NCBI GenBank assembly: GCA_963513935.1
Contig: OY740769.1
Span: 106,867,762 to 106,931,761, forward strand
Length of the DNA: 64,000 nt
From: Aphrophora alni
Lineage: Eukaryota; Arthropoda; Insecta; Hemiptera; Aphrophoridae
Direction of reading: 5' to 3'
Shown: piece by piece, positions 11,418 to 22,027 of the stretch
Position numbering within the stretch: position 1 is the first letter of the stretch
Layout: every line of letters starts with the position of its first letter
Notes under the pieces: model-generated
What the model was told of the DNA's origin: nothing
The model's database searches: none
The model's input: the letters and a program-made list of their open reading frames with translations, nothing else
Made by a program: the position numbers and the translations under genes

Positions 11418-12307
11418 CAGTATGTCCCTTGAATGTATTCCAATGTTTGATTTGTCGTGGAACAGTTGTTTTTGGACCGATTAGTTAAAATGTTTTAGAT
11501 ATGTGTAAAAGTATACCACATAATGTTAAAGTAAATATATTGCATCCAAACAAAATGGCGGTTGTTTAAAAAACACAGTTTTTGGACTATCAAATTATCT
11601 TATTTTTATTAACTTCATTATTATTACATCAAAAACTTTACTACTATTATTCAATTTTAAGTCTCAATAAATGAAACAATAAAATACCAGAGAAGAAATA
11701 ACCACTTTATAAATTAAGAAACCACCTACTGCTAGCAGTGATGGCACCGTTAAATAGGGATGCCAGGAAAAAAATGTTGTGTAAAGTTGAGATTCTATTT
11801 TAAATAATTGTCTCTAACTCCTCAAATTTATTGATGGTGTGGGAATAAACTTGTTCTTTTAAATAGCTCCATAAAAAGAATCTACTAACGGTTAGGTCTG
11901 GCGATCTTGGCAGGTGATCCATATCTGAATACATAGCTTGGATCTGACTTCTTGCTTCAAATCATTATTGTCTATAATTATTTAACGCTCCATTGAAAAA
12001 GCTACGATTAAAACAACAAAAAGAGAGTAACTAATAAATAAATTTGTTCATACAGTACAATTTAAAAACTAATAAACAATACACCGTAACAAATATAAGA
12101 TAACAGCTGTTAATAAAAATAAGATAATCTAATAGCACCAAAACTATGTTTTATTCATTTTGTTTGTAAGTAAAATATTTACTTAAATATTCTGTGGCAT
12201 ACTTTTATACATATCTCCAACATTTGTGTAATATTTTTAACAAATCGGTCCAAAAACAACTGTCCCATGACATGTTAAACGTTGGAATACCTTAATGGAA
12301 CAGCCTT
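11418..12307 (-). mobile_element. Decayed Tc1/mariner-like element with long inverted repeats
   Basis: The left arm (about 11,418-11,612) and right arm (about 12,110-12,307) are imperfect inverted repeats of roughly 190 bp. Shared blocks include GTTTTTGGACCGATT and TTATCTTATTTTTATTAAC. TA occurs at both outer edges, as for IS630-Tc1-mariner insertion. Inside, the minus strand carries a transposase C-terminal remnant at about 11,800-11,922. The total length of about 890 bp is shorter than a full mariner-type element, so this is an internally deleted copy. Confidence 0.7.
11800..11922 (-). pseudogene. Transposase C-terminal fragment (IS630/Tc1/mariner DDE type)
   Basis: The minus strand reads a conserved RSPDLT block followed by FFLWSYLKEQVY and an FEEL helix, the hallmark tail of DDE_3-type insect transposases (usual form: SPDL, two residues, D, then FFLWG). 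The position normally holding the last conserved acidic residue (PLDFFLWG type) is Arg here. With only about 40 codons left, the copy is inactive. The upstream frame is degraded. Confidence 0.65.
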
Positions 12308-15019
12308 ATATTCGACAAAAAAATAATGCATTTTATAGTATCAGTATTTTTCTTATTCGTCGTAAAACTACTTCAAACTCTTGTCTAATGTTTGGCGTAA
12401 AATATATTTATACAAGTATGATTGCAATTCCTAGTCAAACTTCAACGGCGATGAAAATATAAATATACATATTTATTGAAAGTAGTCATCATATATCAAA
12501 TTAAAATTAAAGCTGTTGTTTTATTTTCGATATAACCACCACTGCTCATTAAATATACTTAATTAAATAATTTACGTCGTAAAATATGTTCTGCTTAGTA
12601 AAAAAAAAAAAAATTTTGTTTAGTACATCAATCTAGCAAAAATCTTTACACTGTCAACTTACTGCCTTATAATAGGGAAAAACAAAAAGGATATATTTAT
12701 ATTTGCCTACAATATTTCAAAAACATTGCGAATTGTACACTCGGGTTCGTTAGTCTACAGTACAACAGTAGTAATAAATATTCTGAGTTAAATATACAGA
12801 AGTTTTCATTTTCGACGAATTTGATGTTTTACAAAATGTTAATTAAATATTACGTAAATTTTCGAAGATGCAATTGTTAAAAAAAAAATTTTTTTTAACA
12901 AACATTTTTTTATTTCGATGATTATACGCTATATGTAGTATGTTTTGTTTGTTAAATTATTAACATATTTTTATGAATGCTATATAACAGTAACCAAACA
13001 GAAATGTTTAAACATTTAAAAATTTTAACAAACACCTGTTTTAAGGTTGTTCTATATATAACTGTGGAACAATTAGCAAATCCATAGCACTAAAGGTTTT
13101 TCTGTTTAGGTTATATCTTCAAAGTGTTTTGTCAATAAATAATAATATGAATGAATTACAAGTATGTATATTGAATTGTAGTTGTAAACAAAGATGTATG
13201 TATCTCGAAGTTTCTATGAACTTAATTGGCAGAGATAACTAGCAATGTATTGTGCAATGCATCTACTCTGGCACACACTCAGGTTTACCTTCGTGTGTAG
13301 GAATCTGAAGTATCACAGCTTCACGCCTGCAAGGTCGTTGGAGTAGTTAATATTCTTTGGATATTTATAAGAACTTTTGATCATTTATAAGGAGATATTT
13401 GGTTTACCTGATGTTACCTATTTTATAAAGCTACAAGTCGTCACTATAATACTTGTAATAAATGTTTGGGTCACTCTGAGGAATGGGGGGGGGGGAGTGT
13501 AAATGTTTGCATCGCTGTGACGAGGAATGGAGGGTGGGTGATTCTAAAAAACCCTATAAGAAATCTTAGAATAGCGAAAAGATCCAAACTCGTTTATGTA
13601 CTAAAAATATGCGTTCTGGTTCAAAAAAGTTTACTCTTTTATGAGCACGTATAAAATTTTCACATACAAAAATCTAAATGTGAAGGTGATTTATTTAATC
13701 ATTAGATATTGTGGCATATTAAAGTTTGCGGAGAAGTACAATATCTTAAGAAATTTTCAAGTTAGGATCCAAAAAAATATTTGTAAAATGGTTAAACTCG
13801 AATTTGTGATAACACCCTTTTCTATAAATTTTCGACTGGAGAGTTATTACAAAATTTAAAGTAACCACATTATGGTTAAAACTAAAATAGAACAAGAATG
13901 TACTATTGAAAGATTGAACCTTTCAAAATACTCAATTTTTCTAGTTTCAACGATCAAAATTGCAGGTTTTAGAATATAAATGGGATTCCCCCTTTTTTGA
14001 TCTAGTGCAAAATATTTCTACAAATGAATTAAAATGGACTCATATTTTTATAAATTCCCCTTTATAATAACATTTTAGCCTTTTTAGGTCCTAATTTAAG
14101 CCTTTTCTTTTGATGATTTTATGGTGTACCGTGAAAGGATTCAGTTTTTGACATTTAATTGTTTTGTTATAAGAAGCTGTTCCTTCTAAACTAAACAAAT
14201 GAGAACTAAAAGTTTTTTTAATTAGTTACGAAGAAAGAAAATTCGCAATTTTGGTAATAAGCTAAACCTTATTTTTTTATTGTCAGTATTTTTGTCTAGT
14301 AACTCATTTTTAATGTACGTTACTTGTTTTTTGGCTTTTGTTTTCGTATTGCAGATCTTCATTTTCCATTGTAGAATAATCTCAGGAGAATTTTGAAACA
14401 TAAAATCTATTTGCACGTTTTGTTTGGAAATTGATTTTTGCGTGAATATTTTATATAAAATATAAAACATTAAAAAAATTAAGTCGTCTCAAAATTCATG
14501 AAGACATTAAAATGACAACTCACCTATTTTGTATCAATTACATCTCCTGTACCTGTTATACGGTTTTTATAACTTTTATTAAAAATCTTAAAGCTGATAA
14601 ATATACGTGTATCTTTTTATTTTACATGTACCTGCAAATAAATTTGAAAACAAAACTAAATAATACAATTTTTAATTTATTCTTATTATAATTTTATAAA
14701 AATAACAAATACTGCAATTTTTCTATTGGTAAACTATTACAAATAATGTACAATTACCTATTAAACTAACAGTATAATTTATAATGTACTAATGTATAAA
14801 CTAACAGATAGTATTATGAACTATCTTCCAAGAAATTGTTATAATTTATGAAACTTATGCTTACTGAAATTGATACAATTGTAAAATTCCAGTTAGGAAA
14901 ACGTCAAAACCGTATTTAAATTCATAAAATATAAATCCTAGATTTAATATCAACCAAGAAAATATGACATAATGGTGAAATTATACATTTAAAAAACAGG
15001 TAGGGCCTACTAAACTTTA
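12308..15019. other. Intergenic, AT-rich
   Basis: No supported gene. It holds poly-A runs (12,601-12,613), an A/T palindrome around 12,875-12,902 and a G-run near 13,487-13,496. Short open frames (13,466-13,859, 14,222-14,470) show no family features. Confidence 0.5.
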
Positions 15020-15500
15020 ATTTCCATTAAAGCTGGGGTTTACGTTACTATTTAATGATGGGGCGGAGTAATTTCCATTTTAACATTCAGTTATCACATT
15101 TGTATGCACTACTGAGGAACATAAAGAACCTTAAAGCACCCTCATTCTAGAAATATTTCATCATTGTCCAGGATTCAGTTTGTTTTCCAACATTTCATCA
15201 ACGATGTTCATAACAACGGAAGCTATAAACATTAACAAACAAATAAACAAAAATACTAAGCAGACTCTATCAGTTGGAATGACTTTGTTTATTTTCCATC
15301 AACATGAAGATTTTTGTACAACCTATAATTGCTTTTGTTATGATTCCACTGGAGGTCAATGAACTGATGTTTAATGGCAACGAACAAATGCAAATACAAA
15401 ACAAATCAGAAATCAATCATTAACTATGTGCTTCACAAAAGAACTCCAAGATGGAGTCGTTCTTGAAGTAGCAAATATTGTACGGAGACACAATAGGACC
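15020..15500 (-). repeat. Dispersed repeat, copy B
   Basis: Reverse-complement match to 216-690, diverged by substitutions and small indels. The homology runs from the block near 15,025 (GTAAACCCC on the complement) to near 15,490 (CCTATTGT on the complement). Confidence 0.7.
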
Positions 15501-15634
15501 AAATTCGATCATTTTATTTCAATGCAGATAATTAATTACTGAATAATTTTCCACTATACTGAAATTTATTTGTCGATAATTTTCCTTCACATGTTCACTA
15601 GAATAAAATTTGAACATAAATTCTCAAAAATTGT

Positions 15635-15690
15635 TATTAAAACGCGTTTCAACGATAAAGTCGCCATCTTCAGTGATGTACGAGTGATAA
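15635..15690 (-). repeat. Recurring GAAGATGGCGAC..GAAACGCG motif
   Basis: On the minus strand CACTGAAGATGGCGAC is followed by TATCGTTGAAACGCG, similar to the motif near 1,200, 35,200 and 44,050. Family unknown. Confidence 0.4.
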
Positions 15691-15889
15691 CTATAACTAT
15701 CAAGTTTTTTTTTTTATCTCACAAGTCAAGCACAATGTCATGTTCATTATGGCAGATAAATCATTAGTTGATAAAGATTATACAAAATCTTACGAGGTGT
15801 GCAGTATATAAAACAGACGAAAATGGTTATCAAGTTCGGCAAAATATTTAAAATAGAAACGTTTTAAGCCATCGTAGATGAATAAGCGA

Positions 15890-16035
15890 TAAAACTACTG
15901 CCTTTATTGTTTTGTAAGTTACTGTTGGAGGTCATTGAATTGATTTTTACTGACAAGACGAAATGTAGAAAGAGCGGAATGTCAATAAGACCAAATTAAC
16001 CATCAACTGTGCAGTGAAAGGAATAAGAGACGAAT
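15890..16035 (-). repeat. Partial third copy of the 470-bp dispersed repeat
   Basis: GGAGGTCATTGAATTGAT and the following segment to AACTGTG parallel copy B (about 15,350-15,430) in the same orientation, more diverged. Confidence 0.5.
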
Positions 16036-16530
16036 AAATGGTTTTAAATAGCAGTCTTAGGCTAGTCTTCATAGAATGAGATGTCTATTATAATAGTAAT
16101 TTGGCCCAACAGCTACTTGAAGTGAACTGTGTCTTTTTAATCTTTTAAATTTTGAAAAATAAAGACAATTTTTAATTTATAATTAATAGTAATTATTTAA
16201 TCAAAAAGAATAAAAATATATAAAAAGCATAATCAAATTTAATTATTATGTTATAAAACAGTAACGTACCTGATAACTTTACAATTTTTAGTCAGCACTT
16301 TATTTATCATGTAATTATTGTATATAATTTTACATCAACATTGATTGTGAAACAATTTCGAATTGTTAATATGCTTTTTAATGTAACATCTAAAAGTTAA
16401 TTTAATTTTAAAATATAGTCTGCTTGTGTTGAACAATCAAGCGGTTTATTGGCACTTTTTGTGTTTACAATTTTAGAACTGACATATTTAAAGCTATTTT
16501 TCTTTCTCAGAATGAATTTCAAATTTAATC

Positions 16531-16586
16531 ATTATCGATAATGATGATGAATATGGTACACAAAAATGACGTCAGCATACGCTGAC
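16531..16586. promoter_or_regulatory. Candidate regulatory cluster: ATTATCGATAAT, TGACGTCA, inverted repeat
   Basis: ATTATCGATAAT (16,531-16,542) is a perfect palindrome containing TATCGATA, the DREF-type site known in flies. TGACGTCA (16,567-16,574) is a full CRE palindrome. It overlaps GTCAGCATACGCTGAC, a perfect 6-bp inverted repeat with a 4-bp loop. Three palindromes within 60 bp are notable, but no adjacent gene is known, so any function is inference. Confidence 0.35.
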
Positions 16587-18349
16587 CCGTGGTAAATGAA
16601 TAGGATTTGACATAAAATTGGGTGTAAATAAAATCGGAAATAAACTAATCCAGAACACTATATTATTAACTAAGGAAATTCACACGCATATTTGTGCACA
16701 TAAAAACACCTAGTTGTTGCCACGTATAGTTCATTATTGTAGAAAATAGTTAATTCATAATCTAATATTGAGTTATTATTATAGTTTGTATTGAATTACT
16801 CTTACTATTTTGTATTGGTGAAAGAATAAATTCATTTAATTTTATTACATGTCCATGGTTTTTTATTTGACTTAATAGGGTTAGGCTTTATGTACATCGT
16901 GTTTAGTTTTAAATAACTAATAAGTTTCCCTAGTCCATTAGCAGACAGATTGCATAATTGAAAAGGAAATGAAATGAATAATTCCAAGTGCCGTGTTATA
17001 GTGGCTGGGTAATTCGATTAACGATCCTAACCATAAACCACGATTAAGTGAGTATCCGCCTTCGATAGTAAACATTTGGACAGGATTAGGTGCGGCCACA
17101 GCATGGGATTGGGGGATTTGATAATGTCTAATCACAGGGTGTTACGAAATACTGACAACTTTAAATCTCATGGAATTAATGACACGATCAAGATACGGCC
17201 CAACGAGATCGAGGGGGAGAGAAAGTGAGTTGTGAACCAGATCGAGTAGGCGTTGGTTTTTGTGTTTTATTTATTATTATTATTATTATTTTTTTTTTTC
17301 GTGATTAGAAAAGAACATTTTAAGGCAGTTTAGACATACTTGTTTGAAGTTTGATTGTCATGGTTTTAAGAAATTATGGTTTAATTCAACGTTTGTATGA
17401 AAAGTAAATAATACGTAACATTATTTTTTAATTTATGTTAACTACTATGACCCTACATTGAAAGCTATTGAAGCTACATTGAAGCCCACGCTATTAATTG
17501 GAGTTCAGAATAATTCTTTTTGATCTCCCTGTTTTTGTACTTTTAACATAATTTTCATTACATAAGCCTAGATTTTCTGAAAATGTCTCGGCTCTTTACA
17601 ACCTCCAATGTGGTATTATTTTTAACAGATTTTTCAAAATCCATAAGTAATTAACGTTTCCATAAATAAATAATTGTAATAGGGATATACGACGCCACCG
17701 TTTTAAATCGAAATGAAATCATCCCTTTCAAGTTTAAAAAAATTCAATAATAATAAAACAAATGTTTTATAAAACGAAATTTATTACATTAAACAAAAAA
17801 AAACTATGAAAAATTTTAATTGATCATTCTTGTAAAGAATCATCCATTCTTCCTTGAAAATATTTGTGTTTGTTTTACAAGTTTAGATAATATTAAATAA
17901 TTTCTTTTCAAATTCGAAATCAAACTACATCAATAACATGCAATGTTATCTTCCATCACAAATCTAAAACAGGTCGATCGGTGAGAATTCCTTTTAGAAA
18001 ATCAAATGTCACGATTTGACCTCAATAAAACGACAAAAGAATGCACATTCAGACAAGAGAGAGGAAGTAAAAATCCAATATTCTTTCTAACTAATAAGGG
18101 ATTAAACTTCCAATCCTCCGTCTGCACTATTGTATCAAACCCTAATTAAACGTTCATACACAAGTTTTTCTTTAAAAGCTTTTATCAGAAGAAAAAACGT
18201 TTTCAAAGAAAAGTAATCGATTACAGACAATATTTCATTCTTAAAGCTAGGATTTTGTATTTTTTCCTTCAAATATATTTTCCCTTGCATTTCCTTAGAA
18301 ACGTAACTTTTCAGTTGGCTTAATTGGAAGAATATATGGGCATTTTTTT

Positions 18350-18427
18350 TACGTGCGTGCGTGCCGGCGTGCGTGCGTGAGTACGAGGGCAGTGCGTACG
18401 CGCGCGCGCGTGTGTTTGTATGTGTGT
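18350..18427. repeat. Alternating GTGC / CG / TG tract
   Basis: GTGC tetranucleotide repeats, then (CG)n, then (TG)n. The alternating purine-pyrimidine composition could adopt Z-DNA. It is also the most CpG-dense short stretch in its surroundings. Confidence 0.6.
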
Positions 18428-19499
18428 GTTCGTTTTTCTCCTTTAATTTCATTTATAGCATTTAATTACGTTATCTCTTATCTGGAACACGATAAAGATG
18501 ATCACTAGGTTTCCGTGAACAGGTACTTCGCATTAACTTGTATTTATGTGCATTTAATTAAACATATTCTTAAAAATAGGATATAGAACAACTAGAAAAG
18601 TCACAGCACTAAGTTTCACCTACATATAAATACAATCCTCAAATAAAACACATAATTTTAAACTTTAAACTCCACGTAAGTCAGGAGCACGATGTAAGAT
18701 GAGGTCGAGTGCCGTCTCATAATTGATTTCTCTATTTTCCTATTTTAGTAAAATAATATTATTTAATTTAAATCTGTACTAAACACACATTGAAAATCGT
18801 CTACATCGAACTAATTTTATTTTGCTGTAATTCTGAATTTGACCACATTTATTACTTAGTTGATAATTTTACTTTAATGTCTTTATTTCTACCCATGAAT
18901 TTAACTTCTTCTGGATATAATTTATTATATGAAACGTGCCAGAATAGTAAAATCGTTAATTAATTTGCTTCGGAAACAAAACAACAGCATAAGACACATT
19001 GAGCTCCATAATAACTTTACTATTAGAAGTATTAAGTCACAATAACTGAGTTGGTTTTATTATCCAACCTTGTGACAGTTATTAAGTTTTATTTATTTCT
19101 TGCATTAAGTTTCTTACTAGACTCATAGAGTTTACGGTGACAAACGAATCCAATAAACTGTACGATTAAACTACTTTGTTCATAAATTAAAGTTGAAAAT
19201 AAACACTTTAATATACACTTACTTCTGTTTTATTGCAGTTAGAGAACATGTAATGAACAGAAACAGATGTTTTCCCAACGTGTTAGAAGACTAAGAGATT
19301 AAAGTGCTTGTACACGATTACTGCTTTAGTTTTATGTTGTACCTGACTTAATTTGCATTAACTTTTCTGTTTCCTTTCCTTTCATACAGGACTTTACTGA
19401 AATAATAAGGGAAACGTCATCATTATAAAGGAAAATACTTCTTGTCCTTATTTTAAGTATTAAAAAAAAATCTATTCATGAACACCCACTCATTCCCAC

Positions 19500-19815
19500 G
19501 AACACGATGGTTTGTTTCATTTCTAAGTTTCACATCCATAAAGTTGTGATTTCTTTATATTGTAGTTCAAATACTCATCTTACTTCCCTTCGAAAGAGTT
19601 TTTTAAACTCCAAATATTCTTCAGGTTGTTAAATATACATTTACCAATTCTGCTTCTCACGTCCGCATCTGTGGCATCTCCTTTACCGTCAATACTTCCC
19701 AAGTACACAAATTCATCCATTACTTCTATGAATTGATCCTCCACTTTTATGGGTTCCACGGTGTTACTGCACACTTTTATTGAATTGGTATTCTGTTTAT
19801 TCACTTTCAACCTTA
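19500..19815 (-). pseudogene. LINE reverse-transcriptase C-terminal fragment (inverted segment)
   Basis: The minus strand has an open run at 19,580-19,810 that ends with FVYLGSIDGKGDATDADVRS and RIGKCIFNNLKNIW, the widely conserved post-RT region of insect non-LTR retrotransposons. Past the first stop the same frame continues with LNYNIKKSQLYGCET-like residues, matching the next conserved block (NTNVKSVLLYGAETW type) down to about 19,520. It is broken by stops. Its continuation lies in the opposite orientation at 19,840-21,095. Confidence 0.75.
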
Positions 19816-19839
19816 TCCTCTACGTTTGCGCTGTTAACA

Positions 19840-20055
19840 CGTCTGTTTTTTTGTTGGAGCTGCTGTTTTGTAGCAGTCATAAGACATATGTCGTCTGAAA
19901 AATTGAGATCTTCTAGCTAATTGAAGAGTCTCTATGCTCCAGATTCCGTAAACTTGCTCACTAGAGATCCAATTTAGGAGAAGGAAATTGGCACACCTTG
20001 GAGAAAAAACACTGCCAGAGAAACACTTAAATTGAATCTTGCGGGAAACTGGATG
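19840..20055 (+). pseudogene. LINE C-terminal region, plus-strand segment before the hAT insertion
   Basis: The plus strand encodes, in broken frames, an RRRKLAHLGE-like block corresponding to the RRRKWRWIGHTLR region of LINE C-termini. It ends where the hAT element begins and resumes after it. Confidence 0.55.
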
Positions 20056-20063
20056 GTTGGGAG
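20056..20063. repeat. Left 8-bp target duplication GTTGGGAG
   Basis: Identical to 20,917-20,924 on the far side of the element. Confidence 0.85.
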
Positions 20064-20696
20064 TAGTGATGTGTGAGTTCGAATTAAAATACTCGGTGAT
20101 TCCGAGTATCAAAATCCTCGGAAGAGTCCGAATATTAAAATCCTCGGTTTCGTATTAAAATACTCGGACAAAGTCCTCGTAACTAGGAACAAGGAGGAGG
20201 TAATGTGCGAGTCACAGCGAGTATCCTCGGTGTGCGAGTATCCTCGGACAAATATTCGTTAGTGTTGTGTCAATTCCAAACAAAATACTCGGTGTTTCTA
20301 CTTTGGTTGCATTAGTTTCTAAGCTGATTTTTCACTACACATTAATTAAACATTACGATTTTGAGTTATTATGATTTAGATTCGGTAACAAGTTCAATTT
20401 AAAATAACAATAATATTCATTTATTTCCACATTAACAAAAAGTAAATTAAATTATTATTTAATTGTTATTACTTACATTTAAATAAATATTAATAGGTTA
20501 CCATCTTTATAAAAAATATAGTAAATTAACTTATTTTAAATAATAACTAAATTATTAATGTTGGTAATAATTGTACTTACGTTTAATTACTGAATTTGTG
20601 TCGAGGCAGGATAACATTTAATTACGTATTACAAGTGTCAATCACATATTGTTTAAAAAAATAAGTACTTGGTGGATCAGTCTAACAGATAGAAAT

Positions 20697-20786
<90 letters not shown>

Positions 20787-20916
20787 ATGCGCATAATCAT
20801 TCTGCGCAGATACTCGATGTCGAACTAATATACGAGTATTGAAATCATTCGAAGCCGAATATTGCGAGTATCTATTTCACCCGAGTATCTATTTCACCCG
20901 AGTATCAACATCGCTA
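20064..20916. mobile_element. Non-autonomous hAT-type element (853 bp) with subterminal CTCGG clusters
   Basis: The ends TAGTGATGT and ACATCGCTA are near-perfect inverted repeats. An exact 8-bp duplication GTTGGGAG flanks them, which is the hAT signature. The left 230 bp contain about nine (A/C)CTCGG words and the right 110 bp several CCGAG/CGAGTA words in inverted orientation, like the subterminal transposase-binding repeats of hAT elements. The interior is AT-rich plus a long (CA)n run. No transposase coding is present, so it would need trans-acting transposase. It interrupts a LINE fossil, so it is younger than that LINE. Confidence 0.85.
20701..20784. repeat. (CA)n microsatellite
   Basis: About 42 uninterrupted CA units inside the hAT element. 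Its purity suggests recent expansion. Confidence 0.95.
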
Positions 20917-20924
20917 GTTGGGAG
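20917..20924. repeat. Right 8-bp target duplication GTTGGGAG
   Basis: Matches 20,056-20,063. Confidence 0.85.
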
Positions 20925-21095
20925 TTCCTAGAAGCACATGGTGCAAGACCCTGGAGTAGGAGTTTAGAGAGGCTGGCAAGATGTGGAGGATACCAAGGTC
21001 GCTAATAAGATGAAGTGGATAGGAACAATGGAAGCCCAATGTTTTAGGAAGAACGTAGGTCAAGTTAATTTAGAAATGGTTAGTTCTTAAACTGT
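20925..21095 (+). pseudogene. LINE C-terminal tail after the hAT insertion
   Basis: The frame reads GVPRSTWCKTLE, stop, EFREAGKMW, then a WKPNVL-like run. This corresponds to the GRPR(S/T)TWRRTLEQE..EAGKTW block at the very end of many LINE ORF2 proteins. Several stops show it is dead. Together with 19,840-20,055 it forms one copy split by the hAT element. Confidence 0.7.
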
Positions 21096-21966
21096 CTGCT
21101 AATATAACTGTTATTTCTGAGGTCTCGATGTACATAATCAATGTCTGGATGTTACCCACATTGGCATATTAACGTTAATTCGCAGGTAAACCTCTTTGGA
21201 ATGTAAAGCCTTTTTGCAGGCTTTTTATACTTCATCGAAACCATTAGATTTTTCATGAAGTTCTCATAAATTACTTACTAGACGACAAAGACTATAACTA
21301 ACTGTTGGCCTGTCAATTTAAATTTAAGGGTTTCAAAATGACGACAATTCAAAGATGAAATAGATTTTTAATTTTATAAGATTTTATACGTTCAATAAAA
21401 TATTTAAATATAATATTTTTGTGTTTGCTGTTTTACATTTTACTCTTACACGTTAAATGCACTGGTGTATAATTAATTTAAATTTAATTATTTTTCAACA
21501 TCAGATTGAAACAAGAAACCTTGAAAGATTATAGAATTCTTCTTAAACTCACATTTTACAAATTTTCTAGTGGGTATTTCGTACTGGCCTGTATTCCAAA
21601 AGTGGTGGGGCGCACTAAATGCACAAACATACACATATTGACTACTCAGTGATCTACGGCTGCCCAAAATGTCTCCTGGAAGATTGTCTCTAGTGGGGGA
21701 CCTGTAAGATGAATGCCTCAACAAAAATTCCAAACAACGTTAAATCGTTAGCATGAAAAATAGTCTGTAATTTTGTTTTAATCTTATGTATCATATGTTC
21801 AATAATTAAATGAGTTAAATATTTGACGTACGAATACACAGCACTAAATGTCATGAACTAACTCAATAGTTTTGCATTCCCACTTTTATTTTACTTTTGC
21901 AAATTCACATAAGATACAAAAAGTTATGTTTTATTCAGAAAATTGAAATTGACTTCCTGATATTTA

Positions 21967-22027
<61 letters not shown>

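Larger units (their letters stand above)
16036..19499. other. Intergenic with candidate regulatory blocks
   Basis: No supported gene. Palindromic motifs lie at 16,531-16,586. A GC-richer island spans 16,935-17,260. An (ATT)n/poly-T stretch lies at 17,270-17,300. An alternating purine-pyrimidine tract lies at 18,350-18,427. Confidence 0.5.

Noticed and set aside
19834..20112. 92-codon minus-strand frame
   Set aside because: It crosses the edge of the hAT element and is antisense to the LINE remnant.
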